Of a stretch of 64,000 bases of DNA, positions 43,117 to 53,381 are shown one piece after another (position 1 is the stretch's first letter; each line of letters starts with the position of its first letter). Below the pieces are notes generated by a model. That model searched no databases, was not told the origin of the DNA, and saw only the letters and a list, made by a program, of their open reading frames with translations. Position numbers and translations under genes: made by a program. Source of the stretch: Dokdonella sp. (lineage in GTDB: Bacteria > Pseudomonadota > Gammaproteobacteria > Xanthomonadales > Rhodanobacteraceae); contig JALOBC010000003.1 in the NCBI GenBank assembly GCA_023228465.1, forward strand, positions 1 through 64,000, read 5' to 3'.

Positions 43117-45463
43117 GTCCGATCCGCGTCGCATCCGCCTGCTGCGCGAGGCGCTCGACCTGCCCACTGCGGAACGGGAGGACTACCTGGTCCGCGCGTG
43201 CGCTGACGATGCGGCATTGCTGGAGTCGCTGCGCAGGCTGTTGGCCGTGGATGCGGCCACTGCCCTGCCGCTCGATCACCCGGCGGAGCTGCGTGCGGCG
43301 GAACTGCTGGCCGGTGAGGAAGAAGCGGCCAGCCAGTTGCGCGCGGACGCCCGCGTCGGACCCTACCAACTGGTGCGCGAGCTCGGCCGTGGCGGCATGG
43401 GCTCGGTGTGGCTGGCCCGGCGCGTGGATGGCCAGTTCCAGCAACAGGTGGCACTGAAGCTGATCCGCCTGGGCATGGACAGCGTGCACATCCTGCGCCA
43501 GTTCCGGCGTGAGCGCGCCCTGCTCGCCCGCCTGCAGCACCCCAACATCGCCCAACTCATCGACGGCGGCGTGGACGAGCACGGGCGGCCATGGTTTGCC
43601 ATGGAATGCATCGATGGCGTCAGCCTCACGGATTGGGTGCAAGGGCAGCGGCCCGGCCTGGTGGAACGGCTGCAACTGTTCACCAAGCTCTGCCGCGCGG
43701 TCGCGCACGCCCACCGGCAACTGATCGTGCACCGCGACCTGAAGCCTTCCAACGTCCTCGTGCAGTCCGACGGCGAGCCGCGTCTGCTCGACTTCGGCAT
43801 CGCCAGGCTGCTCGAACCGGGCGACCCCGAGCGCACGGCAACCGTACAGCGCTTCCTCACCCAGGATTTCGCCGCGCCGGAACTTCTGCGTGGCGAGTCG
43901 GCCGGCACCTCGGCGGATGTGTTTGCCCTCGGCCTGATCCTGTTCGAGCTGTTGACCGGGCTGCGCTATCGGGCGGTGCATGCGGACCATGACATCACGC
44001 TGCGCCCCAGCGCCGCGCTCACTGCGCACGCGCACACGGGCGCCGATGCAATCACGCGCACGCAATTGCGCGGCGACCTCGACGCCATCGCCACGCGCGC
44101 CCTGGCCGATGATCCGGCGCGTCGCTACGCGGATGCGCAGCAACTCGCCGATGACGTGCAGCGCTACCTCGATGGCCGACCGATCGAGGCCCGCCCGGAT
44201 CGCATCAGCTATCGGGCCGCCAAGTTCGTGCATCGCAACCGGGCTGCCGTGGCGGTCGGCGCACTCGGTCTGGCGACCCTGCTCGCTGCCAGTACGATCG
44301 CCGCCTGGCAGGCCGTACAGAAGGGTGCGGAAGCCGAGCGCGCACGCCTCGCGCTGCGCCAGGCCGAGGCGACCCGCGACTTCGTTGCCTCGATCCTGCT
44401 GGAGGCCGACCCGTCCAAGGCCAAGGGCGTGGATACCACCGCCGGCGAGCTGCTGGCCGCCGCACACACGCGCATCGGCGCGGAACTGGCCGACGAGCCG
44501 GCCCTCGCCGCCGAACTGCTCGCCCTGATCGGCAACACCTACGTATCGCTGGACCAGTCCGATCTGGCCCAGCAATCACTGCGCGAGGCCCTGGCGGCCA
44601 ACGAGCGTGCGGCGCGGCCTTCACTCACCATTGCCGCGTCGGCCGGCGGCCGTCTGGCCTATTACGCCTACATCGGCGGCGACGCCACGACCGCGCTCGC
44701 CCGGCTCGATGAACTGGTCGCACGCGTGGCCCGATCGGTGACCACGGAAGTTGGACTTTTCGCCCAGCTTGCCAAGCTGCAGGAACTGCGCGGCAGCGTG
44801 CTCTACGGGCTGGGCCGCAAGGACGATTCACTGCAGGCAGGCGAGGCGGCAGTGGCCGCCTGGCGCCAGGTGCGCACCCGCAACCCGTATGAGTACCTGT
44901 GGGCGGAGATCGGCCTGGCGGATCTGCAGGCGGCGCTTGGCCGTGGCGCGGACGCTCTGGAACGCGCCGACCGCGTGCTCGACGACCCGCTGCTGCACGG
45001 ATCGGAGGTACCGCCTTCGCTGCAGGTCAATGCACAGGGTGTGCGGGCACGCGCGCTGCAGGCGCTCGATCGGCATGCCGAGGCCGAACCATTGGTGCGC
45101 GCGACCCTCGCCGGAACCGCCGAACTGGCCGGTTTCGACAACCCACGCACGCGCTACTGGCGCTTTCGCCACGCCGAAACCCTGCATGCGCTCGGGCGGC
45201 TGGACGACGCGCAGGCGCTCACCGATGCCCTGCTGGCCCTGCCCGCCGGCGACGAGGCAAGCTACCGCCGCATCCGCACCGAAGTGCTGGCCGCACGTAT
45301 CGCACGAGACCGCGGCGCCAGTGATGCGACATCCCGTATCGGCCACGTGCAAGCCTCCGCCTGCAGCGAGGCGGGCAACGAGGAGCTGTGCCAGGCGGCC
45401 CGCGCACTCGCCATCGACGCGGTGGGGAGTGCGCCTGTCGCACGCGACGAGCAGCAGGATTGA
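43109..45463 (+). CDS. Transmembrane Ser/Thr protein kinase with C-terminal TPR region
   Basis: A 784-residue receptor-like kinase. After an N-terminal helical region, the kinase domain (about 85-355) has the glycine loop ELGRGGMGSVWLA, ATP-binding Lys117 (ALKLIRLG), the catalytic HRDLKPSN (208-215) and DFG (228-230). One membrane helix (about 380-402, AAVAVGALGLATLLAASTIA) leads to an outer part of TPR-type helical repeats (to residue 784), probably periplasmic. The start overlaps the sigma factor end (ATG at 43109, sigma stop 43114-43116). The kinase probably acts on the sigma factor in response to an envelope signal. Confidence 0.92.
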   Translation: MTESDPRRIRLLREALDLPTAEREDYLVRACADDAALLESLRRLLAVDAATALPLDHPAELRAAELLAGEEEAASQLRADARVGPYQLVRELGRGGMGSVWLARRVDGQFQQQVALKLIRLGMDSVHILRQFRRERALLARLQHPNIAQLIDGGVDEHGRPWFAMECIDGVSLTDWVQGQRPGLVERLQLFTKLCRAVAHAHRQLIVHRDLKPSNVLVQSDGEPRLLDFGIARLLEPGDPERTATVQRFLTQDFAAPELLRGESAGTSADVFALGLILFELLTGLRYRAVHADHDITLRPSAALTAHAHTGADAITRTQLRGDLDAIATRALADDPARRYADAQQLADDVQRYLDGRPIEARPDRISYRAAKFVHRNRAAVAVGALGLATLLAASTIAAWQAVQKGAEAERARLALRQAEATRDFVASILLEADPSKAKGVDTTAGELLAAAHTRIGAELADEPALAAELLALIGNTYVSLDQSDLAQQSLREALAANERAARPSLTIAASAGGRLAYYAYIGGDATTALARLDELVARVARSVTTEVGLFAQLAKLQELRGSVLYGLGRKDDSLQAGEAAVAAWRQVRTRNPYEYLWAEIGLADLQAALGRGADALERADRVLDDPLLHGSEVPPSLQVNAQGVRARALQALDRHAEAEPLVRATLAGTAELAGFDNPRTRYWRFRHAETLHALGRLDDAQALTDALLALPAGDEASYRRIRTEVLAARIARDRGASDATSRIGHVQASACSEAGNEELCQAARALAIDAVGSAPVARDEQQD

Positions 45464-45646
45464 GCGCCGCACGGGGCATCGGACAGACGTCGCCGGCGGC
45501 CGGATTCCGTAGTTGTCCTGATGGCGGGCGTGCCGCGCCCTGCCCCCGAACGACCGCCACCGGCCGCATGTTGCATGCGCACATCGTTGCCAAAATTTCC
45601 ACGTGACAGGCGTCGGCGCGGCGGCCAGTCCTGCTATAAGGGGTCC

Positions 45647-47479
45647 ATGCCACCGATTCGACGCTCCCCTGAAGCATCGCGCCCGGCGCTGCACGCCGTG
45701 CGTGTATTGCTGGCATGTATCCTCGCCCTCGGCGCCACGAACACGCTGGCCGCGCACATCAGCGTGCGCGTGGATGGCATCGACGGCGAACTCAAGGACG
45801 CGGTGCTGGCTGGCCTGGAAATTGCCCACTATGGCGATCGCGCGGTCACGCCGGCCCAGGCGCATCGACTCTACGCCCGGGCCGAGGAACAGGCGGCGAA
45901 GTCTCTCGAACCCTACGGCTACTACGACCCGACCATCACCGGCGAGCTGACGCAAGTCGCTGGCGACTGGCTCGCCGTACTGCACGTCACGCCAGGCACG
46001 CCGGTCAAGGTGACCAGGATCACGATCGCGCTGGACGGCACCGCGTCCGGCCAGAAACCGGTGGAGAAGGCCCTTGAAGGGTTCGCGCCCGCCAAGGGGC
46101 AAACGCTCAATCACGCCACCTATGAGAGGAGCAAGGCGGCCATCCAGGCAGCCCTCTACGCCACCGGCTTTCTGGATGCAAAGCTGGTCACCCACGTGGT
46201 CAAGGTAACGCGCGCCAGCGCCTCGGCAGAGATCGAACTGGCGTGGCAGGTCGGCCCCCGCTACCGCTTTGGCGCCACCCGCTTCACTGGCGGACAGTTT
46301 CCCGACAGCTTCATGGAGCGCTTCATCCCGTGGCACGAAGGCGATTTCTACAGCCAGGACAAGCTGCTCGGCTTCCAGCAGCGCCTGGTGGACGCGGACT
46401 ATTTTGCCATCGCCCAGGTGCAGCCCGATCGCGAACAGGCACACGATGGCATCGTCCCGGTCTCCGTGATGCTCGCCCCGGCCAAGCGCACCCTCTATAC
46501 CGGCGGCATCTTCGTGGGTACCGATACCGGTCCGGGCCTGCGTGGCGGCATCGAACGGCGCTGGGTCAACCAGCGCGGCCACAAGCTGAAGTTCGACGTG
46601 CTCGCTGCCCAGCGCCTCAAGACCGGCGCAGTGCTCTACCAGGTCCCGCTGGCCGGGCCGGACGACCACAGTCTCAATTTCGGCGCCAACTGGCGCGACG
46701 AGGACACCGACACCAGCGCCTCGCGCACCTTCAGCCTGGCCGCAACCGACAGCCGCCTCTGGCATGACTGGACGCGCACGCTGGGCCTCAAGTTCCTGAC
46801 CGGCAGCTACACGGTCTCCAACATCCGCGGCGACACCACCCTGCTGTATCCGGAAGCCACCCTGTCGCGCAAGAATGTCGATGATCCGATGTTCGTGCGT
46901 CGCGGCTGGGGACTGACCGTCACGGCGCGCGCCGCGCAGGAAGGCCTGGTGTCCGACACCAGTTTCGTGCAGGCCATCGCGGATGCCAAGTGGATCCGCG
47001 GCATCGGCGAGAATTCGCGCTTCATCGCGCGCGGCACGCTCGGCGCCACCAGCGTGGATGACTTCAGCAAGCTGCCGCCGGAACTGCGCTTCTTCGCCGG
47101 CGGCGACCGCTCCATCCGCGGCTACGGCTACCAGACCATCGGCCCGCCGCTGCCCGCCTACCTGGTGCCGGTCGCCGAGGCCTATTGCGCCGCCAACCCG
47201 AGTCGGCGCTGCCAGTCGATGGTCATCGGCGGGCGCAATCTCATCGTCGCCAGTGCCGAGTACGAGTACTACTTCAAGCCCAGGTGGGGTATTGCCGCCT
47301 TCGTCGATACCGGCGATGCCTTCAGCGACCGCAACGACTATCAGCAGAAGACCGGCGTGGGCATTGGCGCGCGCTGGCGCTCACCGGTGGGCATGATCCG
47401 CATCGACCTGGGCTTTCCGGTCAATGACAAGGATGCCAAGGCCGTCGAACTGCATCTCGTGATCGGGCCGGACCTGTGA
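45647..47479 (+). CDS. tamA: TamA, outer membrane autotransporter assembly/BamA-like barrel protein
   Basis: A 610-residue BamA-superfamily protein. A signal peptide (MPPIRRSPEASRPALHAVRV, LLACILALGATNTLA) is followed by three POTRA domains (residues about 35-260, for example SVRVDGIDGELKDAVLAGL and KVTRITIALDGTASGQKPV) and a 16-stranded barrel. The barrel signatures FAGGDRSIRGYGYQTIGP (the VRGF-type L6 motif) and GVGIGARWRSPVGMIRIDLG are present. AAGGGG stands just before the ATG. It overlaps tamB by four bases, forming the TamAB pair that links inner and outer membranes. Confidence 0.95.
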   Translation: MPPIRRSPEASRPALHAVRVLLACILALGATNTLAAHISVRVDGIDGELKDAVLAGLEIAHYGDRAVTPAQAHRLYARAEEQAAKSLEPYGYYDPTITGELTQVAGDWLAVLHVTPGTPVKVTRITIALDGTASGQKPVEKALEGFAPAKGQTLNHATYERSKAAIQAALYATGFLDAKLVTHVVKVTRASASAEIELAWQVGPRYRFGATRFTGGQFPDSFMERFIPWHEGDFYSQDKLLGFQQRLVDADYFAIAQVQPDREQAHDGIVPVSVMLAPAKRTLYTGGIFVGTDTGPGLRGGIERRWVNQRGHKLKFDVLAAQRLKTGAVLYQVPLAGPDDHSLNFGANWRDEDTDTSASRTFSLAATDSRLWHDWTRTLGLKFLTGSYTVSNIRGDTTLLYPEATLSRKNVDDPMFVRRGWGLTVTARAAQEGLVSDTSFVQAIADAKWIRGIGENSRFIARGTLGATSVDDFSKLPPELRFFAGGDRSIRGYGYQTIGPPLPAYLVPVAEAYCAANPSRRCQSMVIGGRNLIVASAEYEYYFKPRWGIAAFVDTGDAFSDRNDYQQKTGVGIGARWRSPVGMIRIDLGFPVNDKDAKAVELHLVIGPDL

Positions 47480-50400
47480 GCGTCGCGCCACCATCCCCAA
47501 CCAGCGATTCCTCGCCGCGCGGGCGCGGTTCGTGGCGCATCCTGCGCTGGGTCGGCCTGGGCATCCTCGTCCAGCTGGTCGCGCTGGCGTTCGGCCTGGC
47601 CTGGCTGCTGGCCAGCCAGGCGGGGGCGCGCTTCGCCCTGGCACGCGCGGCCGCGTTCACCGACGGCAAGCTGAGCGTGGGTGCAGTCGAAGGCCGTCTC
47701 GCCGGCCCGCTGACGCTCGCGCAACTGCGCTGGCGCGATCCGGACAACGGCGTGGATGCACGCGTGGCGCGTGTGCACATGGATCTGGCCCTGCTCGACC
47801 TGCTTGCCTGGCGCGTGCACTTCACCACGCTGGAGGTGGCCGATGTCGACGTTGCCCTGGCCACGCTGCCGCCCCGGCCGGAACAGCCGGCGGGTTCGAT
47901 CTCCCTTGCCGCGCCCATCGACATCGTGCTCGATCGCCTTGCGCTCGACGCGGCACGCATCAGCAGGGACGGCGAGCCGCTGTTCGCACTGGACCGGCTC
48001 GACCTTGCCGGCGCGTGGACACGCCTTGGCATTTCCATCCAGTCGCTGGCTCTGCGCGCGCCGGACGGTCAGGTCGATCTGGCCGGCACCTTGACCGCAC
48101 GGGCCGGGCTTCCGGGCAAGGGCAAGGTCGATTTCCACTGGCAGGCAGGCACCACGCGACTGGCCGGCACGCTGGCCGCGCAGGGCGACGGCAAACGCAC
48201 CACCGTGGACCTGACGCTTACCGAGCCCACCCCGGCACGCATCGAGGCCAGCGTGCAGCAGACCCCGACCTGGCCCTGGAGCGTGCAGGCCCAGGTGCCG
48301 CGTTTCGACCCGCGCAGCCTCATCGGCGAGGGACGCATCACCGCGCTCGCCCTCGACCTTGCAGGCAGTGGCGACAAGTCGCAGGGCAATTTCAGCGGTG
48401 AAATCACCCTCAACGACCATCCGCTGCTGCTCGATCCGCTGCGCTTTACCCTCGTCGAGCAGACCCTCGACATCCAGACGCTGACCCTCAAGGCCCCCGG
48501 CGCGCAGGGCAGCTTCCGGGCCAGCGGCACGATCGCACTTGCCGCCACCCCGGTGTCCGCCTCGGCCAGCCTGGAGTGGGACGATGTGACCCTGCCGGCC
48601 GAGCTGGTCGGCCAGACGCTGGCCACGCACGGCAACCTGAAGGTGGACGCGAGCAGCGCCGCCTATCACGCCGAGGGCCGGCTGGCGGTGGGCCCGCCGG
48701 GCCAGCTGGCCGATCTGGAACTCCTGCTCGATGGCACGCCCGACGCAATCGACCTGCAGCGGCTGGCGCTGCGCCAACCCAACGGCGGTCTCGATGCCCA
48801 GGGAACGATCACGCTCAGACCGCGACTCGGCTGGCAGGTGACAGCCAACGCGCAGCGACTCGACCCGGGGGCCTTCCTGGCCGAGTGGCCTGGCGCACTG
48901 GACTTCGCCCTCACGAGCCACGGCACCTTCGCCGATGCCGGGCCCGAAGCGACAATCAAGCTTGAAGGGCTCGGCGGCACCTTGCGCCAGCGCCCGGTGT
49001 CCGGCCATGCCGATCTGACGCTCCAGCCCGGGTACGTCGTCGATGGCAGCCTCGTGCTCGCTGCCGGTGCCAGCCACATCCAGGCCAGCGGCCGCGGCGG
49101 CGGCGCAACCGACGCCGATATCAAGCTGGTCGTCGGCACCCTGGGCGACTGGCTGCCGGATGCCCAGGGCCAGTTCGATGCGCACTTCCATGTCGGTGGC
49201 AAGTGGCCCCAGCTCGCCGTGCGCGGCAACGCCCATGGGGCCGGCATCGAACTGGGTGCCACCCGTGTCGGCAACCTCGATCTGAGGGCCGACATCAGCG
49301 ATCTGGCCGTCACGCGTGGCACGCTGGAAGTGCGGGCCAGCCAGGTCGCTGCCGGCACTCTCGAGTTCACCACGCTGGTGCTGGATGCCAGCGGCGAAGG
49401 CCACCAGCACGCACTCTCGCTGCATGCAGAGGGCGTTCCGCTGGACATCTCGATGGCGCTCAACGGCACCCTGGGCAAGGACGGGCGCTGGGTCGGCAAC
49501 CTGTCGGCCCTGGACCTCGAGGTGAAGGAGGCCCCGCCGCTCGCGCTCGAACACCCGGCCACGCTGGCATGGACGGGCAAGGCCCTGGACGTCGGCGAGT
49601 TGTGCCTTGCCGGAGCCAGCGCGCGCCTGTGCATCGGCGGCAATGCCGGCAGCGATGGCGCGCTCGCCGCCCACTATCGCATCACCGACCTGCCCCTGGC
49701 GCTGCTTGCGCAACTCGCGGCCCGCGGCGAAGCGCCCATTGGCATCGACGGCATGCTCGCCGGCACGGGCGACCTGCGCCGCTCGGCCGCCGGCGCGCTG
49801 GACGGCACGGCGACCCTGCAACTGCCGGAAGGGCGCCTCTTCCTGCCCGAACAACCTGGCCAGGCGCTGCTGTCCTGGCATGACGCCGGCATCACTGCCA
49901 CGCTGTCGCCGCAGGCCATCCAGGCGCGCATCGCCGCCGCGCTCGACCACGGCGGCGGCCTCGACGGCGAAGTGACCCTGGGCGATGTCTCCGGCGGCGC
50001 GCCGACCCTGGCCGGCCAGCTCCACCTCAAGCTCAACAGCCTGGCCTTCATCGAGCTCCTGTCAACGGATGTCGCCAACACGCAAGGCAGCCTGGAAGCG
50101 AACTACCGCATCGCCGGCACGCCCGCCGAACCGCAACTCACCGGCGCCCTGGAACTCGCTGGCTTCGCCGTCGAAGTTCCCGACGCGGGCCTCAAACTGC
50201 ATGACGGCCAGCTGGTCCTGCGTGCCAGCGACGCCCAGCACTTCGTGCTGGAGGGCAGCCTGGCCTCGGGCCAGGGCAAGCTGCAGGTCGACGGCACGGG
50301 CGGGCTCGCCGCCGACGCCCCGTTCGCCATCAGGATCAGCGGCCAGGATTTTCTTGCCGCCGACATTCCGGCCGCCCACGTACTCGTCTCGCCGGACCTG

Positions 50401-51288
50401 ACCATCGAGCGCAGCGACGAGCGCCTCGAGGTCGGCGGCGGCGTGACCATACCGGCCGCGCGCATCGATCTTTCGCGCCTGCCCGGCGGCGGGGCAGCCG
50501 GCGTGTCGCGGGACGTGGTGGTCACGGATGCCGAACAGGAGCCCCGCGGCAAATCACTGCCGGTCGTGGTGTCCGTCGAGCTGCGCCTGGGTGACGACGT
50601 CAAACTGGCCGGCATGGGCCTGGATGGCAAGGTCAGTGGCCAGCTGCACATCGACCAGCGCCCCGGGCGCGAAGCGACCGGCACCGGCACGCTCAACGCC
50701 AGCGGCACCTACAAGGCCTATGGCCAGAACCTCAGCATCGAGACCGGCCATGTGATGTTCGCCGGCACCGCACTCGACAATCCGGGCCTGGACATCCGCG
50801 CAGTGCGCAAGATCCGCGGTGCCTCGGGCAGTCCCGGCAACGACACCATCACCGTCGGCCTGCAGGTGCGCGGTACTGCCCAGATCCCCGTGTTGACGGT
50901 GTTTTCACGCCCATCGATGGCGCAATCCGAAGCCCTCTCCTATCTCATCACCGGCAAGCCGCTGTCGGGCCTCAAGAGCGGCGAAGGCGACATGCTCGGC
51001 AGTGCGGCACGCGCGCTCGGCTCCGCCGGGGGCGACCTGCTGGCGAGCAAGATCGGCGCGCGCATGGGCCTCGATGCCGGCGTCTCCGACAGCGCGGCCC
51101 TTGGCGGCGCCGCGTTCACGGTCGGCAAGTACCTCTCGCCCAAGCTCTATCTCAGCTATGGCGTCGGACTGTTCTCGCCGGGCGAGGTGGTCACCCTCAA
51201 GTACCTGTTCAATCGACGCTGGAACTTCGAGGCCGAGAACGCCACCACCGGCAGCCGCGCCGGCATCAACTACCGTTACGAGCGCTGA
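47476..51288 (+). CDS. tamB: TamB, inner-membrane-anchored translocation and assembly module protein
   Basis: A 1270-residue AsmA-like protein. An N-terminal membrane anchor (ILRWVGLGILVQLVALAFGL) is followed by a long periplasmic beta-taco region of repeated strands, ending in the C-terminal TamB/DUF490 domain (GHVMFAGTALDNPGLDIRAV, VLTVFSRPSMAQSEALSYLI, VGKYLSPKLYLSYGVGLFSP). It starts with GTG (47476), overlapping the tamA stop TGA (GTGA). TamB proteins are now thought to move phospholipids to the outer membrane, besides assisting barrel protein assembly. Confidence 0.95.
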   Translation: MSVAPPSPTSDSSPRGRGSWRILRWVGLGILVQLVALAFGLAWLLASQAGARFALARAAAFTDGKLSVGAVEGRLAGPLTLAQLRWRDPDNGVDARVARVHMDLALLDLLAWRVHFTTLEVADVDVALATLPPRPEQPAGSISLAAPIDIVLDRLALDAARISRDGEPLFALDRLDLAGAWTRLGISIQSLALRAPDGQVDLAGTLTARAGLPGKGKVDFHWQAGTTRLAGTLAAQGDGKRTTVDLTLTEPTPARIEASVQQTPTWPWSVQAQVPRFDPRSLIGEGRITALALDLAGSGDKSQGNFSGEITLNDHPLLLDPLRFTLVEQTLDIQTLTLKAPGAQGSFRASGTIALAATPVSASASLEWDDVTLPAELVGQTLATHGNLKVDASSAAYHAEGRLAVGPPGQLADLELLLDGTPDAIDLQRLALRQPNGGLDAQGTITLRPRLGWQVTANAQRLDPGAFLAEWPGALDFALTSHGTFADAGPEATIKLEGLGGTLRQRPVSGHADLTLQPGYVVDGSLVLAAGASHIQASGRGGGATDADIKLVVGTLGDWLPDAQGQFDAHFHVGGKWPQLAVRGNAHGAGIELGATRVGNLDLRADISDLAVTRGTLEVRASQVAAGTLEFTTLVLDASGEGHQHALSLHAEGVPLDISMALNGTLGKDGRWVGNLSALDLEVKEAPPLALEHPATLAWTGKALDVGELCLAGASARLCIGGNAGSDGALAAHYRITDLPLALLAQLAARGEAPIGIDGMLAGTGDLRRSAAGALDGTATLQLPEGRLFLPEQPGQALLSWHDAGITATLSPQAIQARIAAALDHGGGLDGEVTLGDVSGGAPTLAGQLHLKLNSLAFIELLSTDVANTQGSLEANYRIAGTPAEPQLTGALELAGFAVEVPDAGLKLHDGQLVLRASDAQHFVLEGSLASGQGKLQVDGTGGLAADAPFAIRISGQDFLAADIPAAHVLVSPDLTIERSDERLEVGGGVTIPAARIDLSRLPGGGAAGVSRDVVVTDAEQEPRGKSLPVVVSVELRLGDDVKLAGMGLDGKVSGQLHIDQRPGREATGTGTLNASGTYKAYGQNLSIETGHVMFAGTALDNPGLDIRAVRKIRGASGSPGNDTITVGLQVRGTAQIPVLTVFSRPSMAQSEALSYLITGKPLSGLKSGEGDMLGSAARALGSAGGDLLASKIGARMGLDAGVSDSAALGGAAFTVGKYLSPKLYLSYGVGLFSPGEVVTLKYLFNRRWNFEAENATTGSRAGINYRYER

Positions 51289-51446
51289 GGCGGGCTCGGC
51301 GCTGACGGCCTGGGGCCGGACCGCAGGGGCCACGCGCGACCGGGAAGCGCATTCGCAGTGGCCGGGTACGCACGCGACGCGTGGGCACCCGACCACTGTG
51401 GACCCGCTCCAGGCGGGATGCGCTTGCCGCTTCCCGGTCGGCGCCC

Positions 51447-53381
51447 TCAGCGCGCCGCGTTGGCGTTCATGGTGGCGTTGCGCGAGGCGTCGAGGTACTG
51501 CGCAGGGTCGCGCATGTTGGACGTGTGGCACTGGCCGGCGACATGGCCGCGGTTGACGGCCCCGGGCAACTGGGCGTTCACCTTTTCCACCGTGCCATCC
51601 TCGGGATCGCTCAGCACCAGATCGGTGGCGATCTGGCAGTAGTCGTTGACCCACCAGTGCGTGGTCTTGAAGGCGGTCGTGTAGTAGTTGACCTTGGCCC
51701 GCGCCCAGGACGGGATGCCGGCCAGCCAGGATGCCGCGCCCGAATAGGTCAGGTCGGTCTGCTTGCCGCAGCCGATTCCGAACCAGTTGCCAAGGGTCGC
51801 CAGGATGCCGGCGATGTTGGTGCCCTGGTAGGGCGTGCCGACCGACTGCAGCAGGCGATTGCCGCTGGCATTGTCCAGTCCGCTCCAGTAGTAGGTGTAA
51901 AGATGCAGCGCCGCCATGCCGCCCTGGCTGTGGGCTACGGTGCCGAACGAGTTCCAGGTGGCGCCAAAGCTCCTGATGCGCAGAGCGAACTGATCGTTGC
52001 TGCGGTTCTGGTTTGCATCCAGGAAGGTCGAGTCACCGGTGAACTGCGAGGCCGGCCAGACGCCACCGGAACAATAGCCGTGCACGAGCAGCAGGCGCTG
52101 GCCGGTGCCGGTGGGGGCAATGTGGCGCGGGCGCGGGCCCATCAGCATGGTGTCATCGACATGCCTGGCGCCATCGGCAAACAGGCGGTTGCGACGCGGC
52201 AGCTCCAGCGCCAGGCTCGCGGCACTGGCAACGGTGACGGAATGATCCGGATCCTCGATGCGCAGCTCGCGCAGCTCGAACGGCGGATGCGCGCCGGCAA
52301 GGTCGATCCAGCGTTCATCGAAACCGATCTCCAGCGCGCCGTCGACGGCGGCGACCATGCCGCCGATCCAGGCGACCGGGAGTTCACGCCCGGCCGCGTC
52401 GCGGCCCCACACTTCGGCCAGGGCACGGTAGTGGTCGGGGCCGCCTGCGCGCTGCTTGATCGGCACCTGGAGCATGAGACGGTCCGTGGCTGCGCGCCGG
52501 GCGCCCACGCGCGTGCCGGCCACCTCGACTGAAGCGGCAACGGCCGGCACCACATGCTCGGCGGTGCGCACGAAGGCGCGGCCATGGGCATCCTGGCCGC
52601 GCACCTCGACCTGCGCGGTATAGGCGCCGGCCATTTCCAGCGGGAAACCCGCCACGTGCACGCCGGCGCCGAACGCGACATCCTCGCGCATCGGCCATTC
52701 GCGTACCGCGCCCGCGGGATCGATCACGCGCAGCACGGCCCGTTCGATCTGCCCGGCGTCATCGCCGATGAGGGCCCGGGCGGCGCCGGAAGGCAGGCTT
52801 TCCAGCACGGCCGCAAGGCTGAACTCATCACCGACGCGCTGCGTGCGGGCCACCGGCCAGGATGCCAGCTCCGTCGCCGGATCGCCCTCCAGCAGGAGGA
52901 TCCCGGTGCGCGCACCGGTGCGCGCTTCCAGTACCAGCGGCAGGCGATCACCGGCAAAGCCATCAAACTCGTACGCCATGGCGGGCACCTGCGCAGCGCC
53001 GATGCCGAAGCGGGTCTCCACCGGCGCTTGCACGAGGCTCGCCGCGGCCACGCCACGCACGCTGCCCGGCCGCAACTGCCACTGTGCAAGCTCCCCGGCA
53101 TTGCCAAAGACCAGGGCGCGCACGCGCGAACGATCCACCGGCAGCTCGCCCTGCCAGCGCGCCAGGTTGCTGCCGGCCACCGGCGTCAGCCCGATCGAGA
53201 GCAGCGCCGAATGGGAGTGGATGGTGCCGGCCAGTGGCGAAGGCGCACGCATGGCCTCCATTTCCGCAGGCGGGCCGGCCAACTGCTTGGCCATGGCCGG
53301 ATCGAAGGACAAGGCATCCTGCGCGATGGCAGGCGCGACAAATACCGCGGCAAGCGCGAAGATCAGCAAGGAACGAGACAT
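51447..53381 (-). CDS. Large secreted lipase-like alpha/beta hydrolase
   Basis: A 644-residue exported protein with a signal peptide (MSRSLLIFALAAVFVAPAIA, cleavage before QDALS). Residues about 20-410 are a beta-rich part of unknown family (for example LRVIDPAGAVREWPMREDVA and AYTAQVEVRGQDAHGR). The C-terminal part is an alpha/beta hydrolase: LLLVHGYCSGGVWPASQF (oxyanion-type HG motif), then TVAHSQGGMAALHLYTYYWS with the nucleophile Ser in AHSQGG (a variant of GxSxG), and GTPYQGTNIAG. Cysteines in the C-terminal domain suggest disulfides. Substrate unknown; lipid or esters likely. No secretion genes adjoin it. Confidence 0.85.
   Translation of the reverse strand: MSRSLLIFALAAVFVAPAIAQDALSFDPAMAKQLAGPPAEMEAMRAPSPLAGTIHSHSALLSIGLTPVAGSNLARWQGELPVDRSRVRALVFGNAGELAQWQLRPGSVRGVAAASLVQAPVETRFGIGAAQVPAMAYEFDGFAGDRLPLVLEARTGARTGILLLEGDPATELASWPVARTQRVGDEFSLAAVLESLPSGAARALIGDDAGQIERAVLRVIDPAGAVREWPMREDVAFGAGVHVAGFPLEMAGAYTAQVEVRGQDAHGRAFVRTAEHVVPAVAASVEVAGTRVGARRAATDRLMLQVPIKQRAGGPDHYRALAEVWGRDAAGRELPVAWIGGMVAAVDGALEIGFDERWIDLAGAHPPFELRELRIEDPDHSVTVASAASLALELPRRNRLFADGARHVDDTMLMGPRPRHIAPTGTGQRLLLVHGYCSGGVWPASQFTGDSTFLDANQNRSNDQFALRIRSFGATWNSFGTVAHSQGGMAALHLYTYYWSGLDNASGNRLLQSVGTPYQGTNIAGILATLGNWFGIGCGKQTDLTYSGAASWLAGIPSWARAKVNYYTTAFKTTHWWVNDYCQIATDLVLSDPEDGTVEKVNAQLPGAVNRGHVAGQCHTSNMRDPAQYLDASRNATMNANAAR

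Noticed and set aside
45634..45646. TATAAG just before the tamA ATG as a -10 box
   Set aside because: It would start transcription at or after the ATG, has no -35 box at the right distance, and overlaps the ribosome-binding site AAGGGG.
47341..50025. An 894-codon minus-strand frame opposite tamB
   Set aside because: It is the antisense shadow of TamB, whose conserved C-terminal domain and coupling to tamA fix the coding strand.
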